Assembly: GCF_009730915.1 (NCBI RefSeq)
Contig: NC_052486.1
Location: 19,869,589 to 19,933,588, forward strand
Reading direction: 5' to 3'
Origin: Dioscorea cayenensis subsp. rotundata
Lineage: Eukaryota > Streptophyta > Magnoliopsida > Dioscoreales > Dioscoreaceae
DNA: 64,000 bases
Shown here: positions 36,353-49,900 of the stretch, piece after piece
How positions within the stretch are numbered: position 1 is the first letter of the stretch
Layout: each line of letters opens with the position of its first letter
Notes under the pieces: generated by a model
What the model was told of the DNA's origin: nothing
What the model saw: the letters and a program-made list of their open reading frames with translations, nothing else
Databases searched by the model: none
Program-made: the position numbers and the translations under genes

Positions 36353-36853
36353 GGAATTAATGTTGGCTGCTAGTGAGAAGGTGTGATTAAAATTATGTAA
36401 AACACCTAAATTATTTTTTTTTTTCTCAAAGTTTTAAGAAGGATTAATGAATTTAAAATTATAGAGTATTTTTCCTATTTTAATAATACGGTATAGCAAC
36501 TTAACTAACAATATATAAAGTTTCAATAAGAGGTGCATGGGAGCAATTCTTTAAGGGGTTTTTTTTTAAAGATTCACAGTTGTGATGATATTTGCCCTTA
36601 AGAAAGTTGATAATTGTCGATAGTCGTTTATAAAAACATAATTATTTATGGATCTTTACAATTTACAAATTATTATTTTTATATATTCTCAAATTATTAA
36701 ACCTCAACTTAAAAAATTTATTAATTAAAGAAAATTATAGTTATTACATAAGAGAAATATGCAGATGGTAGAGCAGTAGTCTATTTTTTTTTTTTTTATA
36801 AAATTCTAAAACTAACCCGTCACCTCTTACCCTATTGATATTGGGTTGCTTAT

Positions 36854-39121
36854 TGTCACGTCCCCAGCCTCCACGTACCGGGCTCATGGACGGATCGGCC
36901 GCATCCAATGGGGACCGGCCCCACCGGGTGCAAGGCCTCGACTAAAAACCCTCAGTCGAGTCAACCCTAACAAGCAAATATGAATAGAACATAAAAAGCA
37001 CAAATAGGGTACTCGAAAACCCGACATATTATAAGTACGGGCTTTTAGCAAACTCTACGTAATACAAATACAATCCAACAGTTTGCAAATTACAAATACA
37101 GTCAGAATACAAGTCTTACACTCTTAAGCAGGTAATAACAAGATACTGATAAAGCAGACAATACGACTCTCTGACACCCCCCAGACCTAAACTTGATCTT
37201 CTCCTGCGAAAACAGAATACACAGAGTGCATGAGCCACAAGGGCCCGGAGGGATTGCGGAAAAAAACAACAAGTATAGCGGATATTGCAGAATAATAGCT
37301 CAAGCTTCATACAGAATACAAAAAATACGCAGAATCTTTGGAATAATCCAAAAACACAAAAAAACACGCGAAATACATCTCCATGGCTAATAACAGAAAA
37401 TCAACAAAGACGAGGGTCGGATCTTCGACTATGAAGTCGAATGCAGCGTAATGTAATATCAACAGTAGTAGCTGGGATCTTCGACCGCGATCGGGGTAGC
37501 GCTACTACGTAAAAACATGTGCACATGGCTAGGGACTTACTCCTCCCTAGTCAGGGCGAGCCGAAATGGAGATGTACTAAAAACCGCAGAAAATACTGAA
37601 TACGGATGGAGGAATTCATCGAATAAATAATGCAAATAAGAAAATAAATAAATAAACATAAATACCACGCAAATAAATAAAATTATCAAACAATGCAATA
37701 ATTAAATAATAATTATTGCCAGAAATACGGAATACTCAGTGCGAGAGCCTACCTGGCTCCGAGCTACAGAGTTGGGTTCACCAAGTCCCGCGAGCTAAGA
37801 CTCGCTACAATAATCTAACCCAACAAAATAAACTACACTCAGGAATAATTCTCGGGCTGGGCCTAACTTAACTATTGCCCAAGCTTTACATAATAGGAAT
37901 TAAACAACAAACTTCTAATCACCAAGGGATAAATAATAACCATATTTCAAGCCATGATGAGAACAACCATGAGTATAAAAGTATTCACATATGAAAATAA
38001 CAATAACATGAATGATTAAAGACAATACCATGCTTATATAACAAAATGTTAATAAATAACAATTAACTTATAACATGGCTGCACACTCACACTTTCAAGT
38101 TTATTAACATGAAAACGTATCTCTAAAATAATTTAGAGCATGAATGTTAGTTTACAGGTCCAAGTTTACATGATGCATATAAAAATATCATAACTAAACT
38201 AAAGAAATTCTTTGGTTTCATATAAATTAATAGCAAGAAAAATATACAGATAATGCATTCTAAAGAAATTCATTATCCACTAAACCAAACATGCTTACAC
38301 AGTTGTATGTATAAACTAAGTCCAGATGTCATGCTGATATAAAAAATAATAACATGATAAAAGCAATTAAAGTGTAGAAAAATTTTTAGAAAAATCAGAT
38401 CTTAAAATTATTAAGCTCTTAGCACACTTCTAAAAATCTCATGCTTACAGGCTTTTAGAACACAAATATAGGCTAACTAAAAAGGTTATATGCTCAAACT
38501 TACAAAAAAACAAGAAAGATAAATAGAATCATAACATAACAAGGTTGCAGGTTCACATCAAGCTCAATGTCACAGCATACACACATAGAGCTAATAACTT
38601 AAATTACAAAGGCATGCTACACATAATAACCCATGATGATAAAAACACATTCCATCACAAGAAGGACAACTCAGACAAATTCTCAGACTCAACATTTTTC
38701 AAAGAATTAAACAAAGCTTTCACAACACAAGGATCAAGCTCAAAAATGGAAGAGTAAATAAGAACTAAGGTTGCAAGGCTTAGGCATGAATCCAGGATTT
38801 CTATAGGAGCAAGGCCTATTAAACAAACAACCACAAGGATTACCTACCTTTAATCTCTCCGAGGATCCGCCGGTGAAGAGAATCTCCCTCCAACTCCAAG
38901 CTTTTAAGAGAAGAAAAAAGCTGGAATTTCGGCCTCCTGAAGATGCCAATCGCAAGCAAGCAAGCTGCTCCCCTTAAAACTAAACAAAACACCACAAGCC
39001 AATAATTCACTCATCAAGATCCGGTTTTTAAGGGCAAAGAGACAAACAATGGGGGCCTGCTCACCAACAGCTCAGCCAACCAGTCAAAGATGAAGAAAAA
39101 AGAAATTTTACAAACCTTACA
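36854..39121. mobile_element. Probable solo LTR, 2.27 kb, with CTTAT duplication
   Basis: Begins TGTCACG and ends CTTACA, the TG...CA form of LTRs. It is flanked on both sides by the perfect 5-bp repeat CTTAT (36849-36853 and 39122-39126), the target size of LTR retrotransposons. It has no gag or pol remnant inside, so it is best read as a solo LTR left by recombination, or a large non-coding derivative. The first 700 bases are GC-richer and the remainder AT-rich. The transcription direction is not certain. Confidence 0.65.
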
Positions 39122-39198
39122 CTTATATAAAATGTTCGTTTTAGGAGAATCCAAAATTGAACCTCAATGGCCACGCAAAGTGAGGACATGGGTATTTA

Positions 39199-42100
39199 GG
39201 GGCCGTTTGGTTTACGGATTGGGAATGGAAAAGAGTGAGGAAGTACTGGGAATAAATAACATTATATATAATATAACATATTAAAGTAATGGAAATGAGG
39301 AGTGAAAGAGGATTGGGAATGAAAGATGTGTTTGGCTAATAAAGTATGAGAGGGATATACATATATATATATATATATATAGTAAAATGACCTTTATAAC
39401 CTTTATAGGAATAAATAACATTGTATTTAACATAACATATCAAAGTAAAATGATACCTATTTTTAACTAATAAAATAATTCAAATATTGTTTTACTACCA
39501 TTATCATAGTTAAATATTTGAATTAAATATTCCACTTTTGTCAATTATTTTATTATTAAAATTAATATTAAGACGTAGAAAATAGAATGTTAATACTTTT
39601 TAATTATATTTTTTTAGCATTGTTATTTCATTTATCATAATTAAAAATTTAAATTAAATTTTCCACTTTAACAATTATTTATTATTAATTTTAATAACAA
39701 ATAGAATGTTAATACTTTTTAATCGATTGCTATTTTAAATATTAGTTAGTATTATAATTATATTTTTATTAATTATTATTTAATTATGAAATGTGATAAC
39801 TATTATATAAAATATTATATTTACTTTATTTTTAAAAATGGATATTTAATTTTAATAACTCATTAGATTATTAATTAATTATTAATTACCAGATTTAATC
39901 ATATATTAACAAACATGTCTAGGAATTCTCTCTTGTGAGCAGCGTCAACTCCTATTAGATATAATAATTAAATATTATTAATTTTATCATAATTAATTTA
40001 ATAAATTTTTAAATAATAAATATTACTTATAACTGTAAATATGAAACCATCATAAAAATATGATTAAAAATAAAATTTAAGATTATATCCTGCAAAATGT
40101 TAAAACATTCAACAAAGATGAACATCATTAAACAACATTCAACATTTTCGTAACTCCTACAACTTGTTAAATCATTCAATAACATTCAACATCATGCCAC
40201 AACATACAACATTCTACACGAAATTAAGATTATCTCCTATAACTTGTCAAAACATTCAACAACATTCAACATTACACACAAAATTTAACTTACTCCTACA
40301 ATCTGCTAAAACATTCAACAACATTCAACATTAATCAACATCATTCCACAACATTGAAGATTCCACACAACATTAAACATCAAAGTGGGGAAAATACATA
40401 GTCAAAACATTCAACGTCATTCTATCAAACATACATAAAATAATGAGATTACATATTAGATGAGCTAAATGATAATCTTGATAACAACACACGACAAAAT
40501 CACAGTTTTTTGCTGTCTAGCAACTCAAAAAAAAATTTCAACTGATCATCTTTAGGCAAAACCTATAAGATGAAATACTGCCTCATCATTAGAGAATAAA
40601 TGACAAAGTTAAAAAATAACAAAACTATATATGATGCTCTTCGCCTTCCCGACTACCAGCCCCAAAATTAGCAAATTTGAAAAATAACAAACAGGGATTA
40701 AACATTAACATATAGAAAGCGAGTGCCATACTAAAAATGGACAAAAAGATTGTGTGACGACAATAATATGATAAAAAGATAAATTGGGGGCAAGGCCAAT
40801 GCATTAAAGAGAAGTGGCTAATCTTGAAGTTCTAAACACATGAATGACACTTTTAAACTACTTATTGTACTAATTTTTATCAATCTGAACACAGTGTAAA
40901 AATTTATAACCAACAGGTTAGTGTTTCTATGTTAAGAACCCATCATATTTAATTTTCCTAAATGAATGCATAATGTAACCTCAAAAACAATCCAAACAAC
41001 CTCAACACTACTTAGGAAAGCAATAGCCTTCACCAAGTCAAGTAATTACAACGATCATGTTCAAATCCTATGTTCATAACAATACTTGTTTAATCAAACA
41101 ATAACTTGCAAGACAAAACAACAAGAATTTAAACAAGGCATCCATACTCCCTAATGTTCTACACATGCCAAAAGCCAAAGAATAGCTAACAAGCATAATT
41201 CAAACAAGAATATAAACATTATTTTTAATTACCACAAAAAATATATAACAAAGTTCAACATCCATAATCACACAAAAAGTGAACAAGAAGATAAGAGAAA
41301 AACTTAAAAAAGAAATCAAAGGACTGAAAACATGCTAATAAGGTCAAAATGAAGCAATATAAAATAACCAAAATTCGAAGAAGATCATCAACAATATAAT
41401 TTAATTTCCATTGATGATAATTAAGCTAAAAAATTATTCTCACCACTAGTTTCAGCTTGTATCAATCCCTTCACTAATACAATCTAGCTTCTAATCAAAT
41501 ATTTAGGAACTGAAATATTACATCACTAGAAGGGCAAAATCAGGTACTATTCATCCAAACATGAACAGAGAAAAAAAATCATAAAAAAACACTCAATCCC
41601 ATTCCAACCAACAAGCGCCTCCATAAAATACAGAAAAAAAAAAAACTATATTCTCATCTCCCCCTCCAGCCAATTCTCATCACAAGCACCACCAAATCAT
41701 CAGGAAATCAAACAAAAGGACAAATAAACCTAAAGTTCTATCAATTAAACCATGAAAGAAAGGAAAACTAGGAGCTGCAAAGCTAAGAAAACTCACAACG
41801 TCCAAGCTCCCTAGCAATGGAGATCCAAATCAATGATGCAGCTTGAGCTGAGCTTGAGCTTGGGGTTTCAAGCTATCCACTGAGAAATGGGAATTAAGGT
41901 TCTTAAGCTTCTCCGGTTTCGAGAGTTTCGCCAGCTAGATAGAGATCGAAACCAGTGTGACTGCGAGATGTTCAACATGCCAAGAAGAGGAGAAGAAGAC
42001 ATTGGTTCGTGACGATGAAGGAGCAGATGATGTGGCCAGTCTGCGGAGAAGGTCGGAATAGAATCCAGGACATTTGGCGGCATTAGAATGGGCTTGGAGG

Positions 42101-42384
42101 ATGGCTACAAAGGAGAAGAAGGAGAATGGCTACAAAGGAGAGAGAGAACAACTTCACATGGGCAGACTGACTTTTTGTGGCCAAAATTGATATTTCGCCA
42201 TCAAGTAGTGAACAAGGAATGGAGACTCCTCTCAAATTAGGGGCAATGTCACTACTTGTGAACTGATCCTTTTCTCCTCCCTCATGCCTCTCTCACCCCA
42301 ATGTCTGTACACTCAAACAAGGGATTAGGCCCATTACGGCTTTAATGCTCATTCCTACTCCAAACCTACCACCAAACAACACCT
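39199..42384. mobile_element. PIF/Harbinger-like non-autonomous element, 3.2 kb
   Basis: The left end GGGGCCGTTTGG and right end CCAAACAACACC are inverted, with partly matching sequence further in (GATTGGGAATGG against GAGTAGGAATG read inverted). TTA lies outside both ends, a 3-bp duplication typical of PIF/Harbinger. Inside there is a TA run near 39358-39380, a repeat rich in AACATTCAACA (about 40090-40390, with TCCTACAACTTG-like words at 40155, 40235 and 40294), and a GC-richer end piece (about 41790-42180). No DDE transposase or Myb-like gene is readable, so it cannot move alone. Confidence 0.65.
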
Positions 42385-43437
42385 TATTGATTATATGATT
42401 GGCTCTATACCTATACATGTTCTTATCTTCTTTTAAATGAGAGCACTTGTGACCTATTTTTTTAAAAAAAAATCTAAAGCTAACCTCCGGTAAAAAGGTA
42501 AATAAATAATAATAAATAAACAAATAATGTGCAAGGGGATATAGTTGGCAACACCCTATTTTTAAGAGTTAAGAAAGCAACCTTTATCTCCTTTGTTAAA
42601 ATGTTTCTTAAGATCACAGCTCAAAAGTGTAAAAGCAAATCACCTTTATTTCCTTATTAAGATGTTTTCTCAAAATCAACTTTTCTTTTTTTTTAAAATA
42701 ATTTTTCACCCCTCTCCTTTTTTTTGTTTTTAGTTTTTTATTATAAAGAGGAGCAACCTTTATTTCCTTCTTTATTAAAATGTCTCCTCAAAATCATATC
42801 ACTTTTGGCAATAAAAAAAATCAACCCAGTCTTTTTTTTATTTTTTATTTTTTTATTGCATTAATTTTTTTACTACAAAGTAGACAAATTATATAAACAT
42901 ATAGAGATGTAAAGTTAATACATCCCTCTCCTCTTTCTTTTTAATTTTTTTAATTTTTTTTTTTTTTTATTATAAAGTGGACAAGCTATCTTCTTTTTTT
43001 GCCTATTTATTTATTACAAAGTGGATAAGTTAAATTAAAACACACAGATGCAGAGTTAATACACCTAACATGGTTATACCCTCATCTTGTTTGAACTGAA
43101 ATTTAAACTCACTTTTTTGATAAATACTCTTTTGACAAATACACAATTATTTTATTGAAAGTGCCTGATATCAATAAACCAAGGGAGGTAGTTAGCTTAA
43201 CTTACCCTTTCTTTATTAAAACTTTTATCAACTCGTATCTTCAAACTACATCAAAAGGCAGCAACAAAGGTCACTACTAACAAATTATTTGCTGATAAAA
43301 AATACAAAACATCTCTATATTTTTTGCTCTGCTTTTCTCTACACACAACCTCATTCTTTGATCTCTCATGCTCAACAATTTCCTTCAGTTTCAATCCTTA
43401 ATCAAAATCTCAAAAGGATTAACCTCTTCTACACTTC
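42385..43437. other. AT-rich spacer downstream of the YSL gene
   Basis: T-rich, low-complexity DNA with three worn copies of a phrase like ACCTTTATTTCCTT...AAAATGT (about 42580, 42640 and 42760). No gene. The last 200 bases probably include the YSL 3' untranslated region. Confidence 0.55.
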
Positions 43438-46307
43438 TTAACTATCCAAAAACTTCATGCAAATTGGAGGATTAATCTTTGCCAAAGCAAGCAAAGAAGA
43501 AGGAAGAATCCACAGTCCATCCCCACAAATCAATCCAGAAGCAACTGCAGGTATCATCAAAGTAGCTTTTCTGCTGTTTATCTTATGCCATGCAAACACA
43601 ATGAAGCTCCCCAAACTCATATCAATGGCAAAACTAGCACCTACTAAGAATGGTACAGCCATGGCCATTGGCAAAGGCACCCACCTTCCATACCTAACAG
43701 GAAGAAGGTCTCTCATCACATTAGCTGCTGCAGCAAAGCCGAAAAAACCATAACAGAGCTGTAAGCAATGGTGTGGCAATGCCGAGAAGCCTTCGACACC
43801 AAGTACTGCCATGTTTCGGTATATCAATGCATAAGGTGCCTTAAAGCTGCCATTGGGATTCCCTACATCAAAAGCTTTGTAGAATAAGAAGAAGGTTAAG
43901 GGTGCAACAACACACCCCATTGCTGTTCCAATGGTTTGGCTTAGGAGCATTGATTTGGGGGATGTGAGTGTGAGATGCCCTGTTTTGAAATCATGCATTA
44001 GATCGGCAGAGATCGAGACTACTGATTTGATCAGTCCACAGCCAACTAGTCCTGCAACAACTCCATTGTCTTTCCCGGCCCACGCTGCGAGGATGAAGAG
44101 CGATACCTTTCCGTAGTTGTAGGCCATGTTCATGTCAGTGAGGCCGGCTCCGTATGCGTTGCAGAAGCCGAGTGCAGGGGCAAGAACATAAGCTATTATC
44201 ACATAATACCTGTTAAGAATTGATAATATGAACTATGTTAATGTTTACAAAAGAGTGAAATGGGCAAAATGAAAACATGAATACCATTTCACTGCAGGGA
44301 ACATGAATGGTATGGCAATGACAGAGATAACTGTGAATACAATGTAACCAGTGTAAGCTAGCCATAGAGGAATGTTCTCTCGACCAAAGAGTTCATCCCG
44401 CTGGAGATCGTCTAAGACCGGTGTATTAAGGTCTGATACTGCAACACAGAAGCTGATTCAAAAAATTGAAATGCGAGTGTTTGGAGGGAGTTTGTTTATG
44501 GCTTCTTTTTTGTTTACCACCTTTTTTGATGTTTTTGTGCTTCAATCTATCAGTAATGTTTTTGGCAGTGATTGCGAGAATCTTGAGGAAATTGTAGAGA
44601 CCATCACCAAGAATAAGCGCAATAGAAATGAAAACCTGCAACATAAGTATATAAGTAAGTTATAAATTCGATTTAAATTTTATCAAACCATCCATTGACC
44701 TTGTAGCCTTGCAAACTTTTCATGCTGCTTTGGGGTATGTTCTCAGGGTACCAATCTCCTTTAAGTTCACTTATCAGTGGCCACATTACACCCCATGAAA
44801 GGATGGCTCCGAAGAGGAGAGAAAGATTAACAAGATGAGAGCAAATCATCCCCGCTCCGACATATGTTAAGCTGAAATCGAAGAAGAATCTGCAGGGTTT
44901 GTTTCCGGTTAACAAGATATCGAACATAAAGCAGTGTCAATTGCTGTACAATTAAGAGAATTACGTTTGTTTCCAAGCTTTTAACCCAAAGGTTGGGAAT
45001 TGTGAAAATCCACACTCATCTCCACCCGAGAAGAACCACTGGAAGAAACTCCAAAGAAAACTGAATGTGAAATATTTTGTAAAGCCGCGGACTTGCTTTC
45101 TGTAAAAAAAGAAGAATGGATTTGTCAAGACCGAAAAAATTATTGAGTGCGTGACACTTTGGGAATTAGAGCAAGTTCAATGAATACTTCGCCATTTGAT
45201 CGCCATGACGAGTGTGGAATCCATTGATGAGAACAGCAGTCGCCGTTCCACTTGGATAAGTTAATTTGTAGTCAATTATCATGATCTAGAGAGAGATGAA
45301 AGTTTCATCAGAAACACATATGGCATAATGGAATATATCATCAGACTCAAATGATAAAATAAACGTGTACATCAACATTAGCATAATATTCATGTCTTTG
45401 TCCGAGTAAACAACATCATGATCTAAAGAATGACGAAATAAGAAATTTAACTTGGTGAATTAGTGAATGGTTTATTGTTCAGTGGAGTTCCTTTACATCG
45501 TTCCGCAATCATTGTATTGCTGCACTGCTATAAAAGCAAAAAGGAAAAAAGCCACCAATCTCCTTGTTCTCGGGTGGGCAGAGATGTGTACTACTATCAA
45601 TTGGTTTAAGGATCGAATATAGGTATAAACAAAAGGAAAAAAAACCAACTAGCTGATATCAAACAATTGGATCAAATGAAAAACAAGTACCTTTCGGAGA
45701 GGAACCAATGCAAAAATGCCAACAAAACTAACAGCAAAAAGAAAACCAGTCATCCAACCGATACCGGGCTCTTTATAGCTCCCCGGCACATTCCCCTCTG
45801 TATCCACTCCAGCCTGTTCATAAGTTTTCTTATTCAATGCCAATAGATAAGACCCAAATCCACCTGAAATCAACCCAAAATTCAGTGACCAAACAACATA
45901 TTGATTAAAACAACAAACACCACCAAATTAGAAAACTCTCTCCAACCTCCAACAGCAATGCTATAACAAGCAACTGCACAAGTCTGCACAACAGTATTCT
46001 CCTGCCGAGTAAAAGGCGTCGATAAAACCCCGGCTTTGTGCAGCAACTTGGTCCATGTCCTAAGGAAGATGAAGGCGAAAAGTGCCGCGGAGACATTAAG
46101 TGTTGGAACAAGGCCAGTGGTGAGGTTCAGCTTCATCACAATAATGCTGTATATGATCCCAATGGCAAGGCTAGCCACTAAACCCCTCAGTGTCAATTGC
46201 TTTGACCAATGAGGAATTCTCTTGATATCTCCAACCTCTTCTTCAATGTTTCCATGCTCAAAGTCCTCACCTTTCTCAATCTCTTCCCTCTCTTTCAACT
46301 CCTCCAT
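43438..46307 (-). CDS. YSL: Yellow-Stripe-Like metal-nicotianamine transporter
   Basis: Oligopeptide-transporter family membrane protein that moves metal chelates of nicotianamine or phytosiderophores across the plasma membrane with protons. Eight exons: 45947-46307, 45691-45863, 45188-45285, 44965-45099, 44700-44889, 44521-44635, 44285-44438, 43438-44209. Phases fit, giving 665 residues, normal for YSLs. Family marks: an acidic N-terminus, [88 protein letters not shown], and the end PPICMKFL. Many hydrophobic segments are present throughout. I chose the ATG at 46307; an in-frame ATG at 46370 would add 21 basic residues. The exon-6 donor has a second option 3 bases away. Closest to the AtYSL1/2/3 and cereal YS1-type groups by eye. 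Confidence 0.94.
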
Positions 46308-46369
46308 TTGGATTCCTACAAAGTGTTTTCTCAGTATTCTTCTCTTCTTATTATTGCTTTCCCCTTTCA

Positions 46370-46535
46370 TTCAACAATTAATCATTTCTCATTAATCTCT
46401 ATGACACATGACCACAAAATCAGAAACAACACATCAAGAACAACATCATTCAACAATTAATCATTTCTCATTAATCTCTATGGCACATGACACATGACCA
46501 CTAAATCAGAAACAACACATCAAGAACAACATCAT
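46370..46535. repeat. Direct duplication in the YSL leader region
   Basis: A segment of about 80 bases (TCAACAATTAATCATTTCTC, then ACATGACCAC, then CATCAAGAACAACATCAT) occurs at 46370-46448 and again at 46450-46535. The second copy has a doubled GACACAT. It lies just upstream of the YSL start on the minus strand, so it is either leader or promoter DNA. Confidence 0.85.
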
Positions 46536-46949
46536 ACAAATTTCAGCACATCAACAAGAAAACTCACCTGAAATCATCCCAGGAAGCAGAAGAAGAACAG
46601 CACCAAACACTCACAATGGAAACTAATCTCATAAATAAAAACTTCCACTAACATGTACTACTTCTGAAGTACAACCAACCAACAAAGTAATTGAAATGTG
46701 TACTACAAACACAAATGGAAGGCAATAAGAAACTTGCACGAATTGCTGATGTGCATCCATTCACACTTGCATTGCTTTTGCTCCTAACTCTTTTTCCACA
46801 AGGATTGATGGGTGAGGGAGAAATATGCTTGGGATTGGATGGGATGGAGATTCTAAAATGATATCAATGGAGGAACAGTCAATGGAATGAGACACAGGAC
46901 ACTGGACAGAGTTGAAGCCTGTGCAGAAGTGGGGGTCCATTTTCATGCT

Positions 46950-49900
46950 TTTTTTTTATCTTATCTTATTTATTTACTTATTTATTTATTTATTTATTTT
47001 GTGATACAGAGAGCGAGACATTTATTTCGGTTCTTGGCACTTTTGTCCAAATATATATATATTTGTATATATATATATTATATTTATTTATTTATTATAT
47101 ATCAATAATATTGGCTTGTTGGCACTCAAATAATGACATTGTTTACGGGTGGAGTTGGATGCCCATCTCATTTTTGTCTACTTTGAAAGTGGGGGGAGAG
47201 TAAGGCCATCTCCAACCCAAAACTCTATATTTAGTGACTCAAGATCTTTCAAAAATACGAACACAGTGAAAGTTTCTCCAACCATCATCTCTATTTTTTT
47301 AACTCTAAAAATAGAATATTCATGAATATTCTTTTTATTTCACAATTTATATATTCATACTATCTCACAAATTTAATCATCTTTAAATCTTTTTCCACTT
47401 TTTAACCGATGAATTATTTAAAAAGAGGCATTTTTCAACAACCACCTCCTTCCTGGATCTAATATGTTTAGTGACATCTTCGACTAATATTGATGGAAGT
47501 GGCGATAACATCCTGGGACTATTAAACTCCATCTACTCAAACTTTATTTTTGGGTGTTGTAGTAATATATCGCTAATAGTATATGTTTTTAAGATTATTT
47601 TCTATGTTTTTTATCTTATCGCTTATGTAATTTTTCGTTAATTTAATGAATTTGTAATTCAGTAAATTATTTTTTTAATTTGATATGTCGTTATTAATTA
47701 AAAAATATAAAATTAAATTATAACTTTATAATTTAATTAAATTATAAAGTTATAAATATAAATTGTAAAGAAATAAAAGTAAAATTTAAAAAGAATTAAA
47801 AAATAGAAAATCAAAACTGAAAATCAAAATAGAAATAAAAAACAAAATAAAATAAAATAAAATAAAATAAAATAAAATGGGCAAACCTTTATTTATAATA
47901 CTCACCGTAAAAAAAACGTTTGAACTTCCAAACTCAACTCCGATGCAATTGGATTATACCAATGTTGGCAAATATCCTTTATTTTTTTCATAAATATTTA
48001 TTATTAATTAAAAATAAAATTTAAATTTTTACTAATTAAAGTGATGATTGGTCAGCTAAGATGAATGATCTTCTCAAACTATTATTTTTTGTCTTCAATA
48101 TCATATTCAACTCTAATTATGATTTCTTCATTCCTTTCATTCACCATTGATGGATGTCTGGATTTTATCTATTTCACTATTTGTGGTTTATTTGGAATGT
48201 CCGATCTTTCCATGTTTTACTCATTAAAACCAAATGTAATTTTTTTTAATAAATTAGTAATTTATTTATTATTTTAAAAAAATATTCATTAAATTTAAAT
48301 TAAATCAACTCTAATACTAATTTTCCATTGTAAATCACACCATTATTGGCCTTCAATTGTTTTTTTCTTTTCCATTGGGAAATCATTGTATTAGAGTTAG
48401 AATTGTATACACAAAAGATGAATTAAATATGAGAAGAAAAAAAATTTGTATGCTTATAATTATAATTTTAATTTGGACCTCACGTCAGATGTTTTCATGA
48501 AAAAAAGTCATAATATTTTTTAATAAGTTCAAAACCTTCTTTAAATTAAAGTTAATGAACAACATTGTCCATTTTTTTTTAAAATATTGAAAACTTTTTT
48601 CCAAATCATATATATATATATATATATATATATTTGTGGTCATTGGTTAAATGATGATGATGATCAAATTGGACCTTGCAACATATTTATAATTTTAGTC
48701 TCATTGCTCATATTTTATGGCTTACGTGGGGGAAAAAATAGGTGCAATGTCTCTTCGGATGCTAATAAATATCCTAAACATGTTTTTCTGTTTTAAGCTA
48801 CTTGCAATACATTTGAGTATCATTTGATTCATGGCTCTGCAAAGAGATCAATTTCAATTTCAACTCTCTTTACTTTAAAAAATAAATAAATAAAATAAAA
48901 ATCCATTGAGGGCATGAGACCAAACCTAAACTTGTGCTTGAGAAATAATTGTCCATATGCAAATAAAGAATACTAGATTTATGTACCCGCGCTAACGCTG
49001 CGGGTTAATCATATCTAAAAAGAAAATTACAAAAATAGTATAAATTTTGAAAAAAAATTTGTTCATGTCATTTTTTTTGTAAATTGTTTTCAATATGAGA
49101 AGTATATTTGCAAGATGTGAAAGGTTGAGAAATATATTTCTGGAATATGTTATATTATTTATTGAATAATGAAAATGATTTCATTTCAATGTTTTGAAAG
49201 GAAAAATAATTTTTGATGGTACACTGATCTGTACGAATAGAGAAACAACAGAGTGAGAGAGAGATATTGAATGAATAATAACCGTTCAATTATTACTTGC
49301 TTAGTTAATCTTTTTTACTTAATATCTAAAACCACGTCTATAAGTGGGTAGTAAATAACAATTACATGAACAAAAAAATTTAATGGTTTTACGTAGCAAA
49401 AAGATTTTTGTGGGTTATATGACAACACCTCTCAACAAATTCTATACAAATATGTCTAGATATGATTTTTATTTTTATTATATGGACATAAGATTGGAAG
49501 AAACACCTAATTCTTTTTGGCAAGTTGTAGAAATAAGTGCAAGTTAGGCGTTAAAAGTCAAATCAAAACTCCTTGTTTTGACCACAATATCTACTTTTCT
49601 TTGATTCATATCAGTTATGATAGTGAGCCATCTTCTTATTGGGTTGGCGGAACATTATTAAGACACAAACCTCCATATATGTTGTTTAAAACAATTTTTA
49701 TGAAAAAAAAAACAGGTATGTTTAAAACAATTTTCAAGGAGGATGCTTGCTCCCTTATCTCTTGGTTTGGCCTAGTGTCTTGCATTGTGGGGTTTGTTTG
49801 GCTGATGATTGATGTTGTAATTTTTTATTCTTTCTTCAGTCTTGGATTGACATGTGTACAAAATCTGGGTGAACATCACTACCAAATCTGTATTGTAAAT

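Noticed and set aside
48985..49010. CCCGC/GCGGG hairpin as a Helitron 3' end
   Set aside because: No CTRR end directly after the hairpin and no Helitron 5' end or Rep/helicase remnant nearby.
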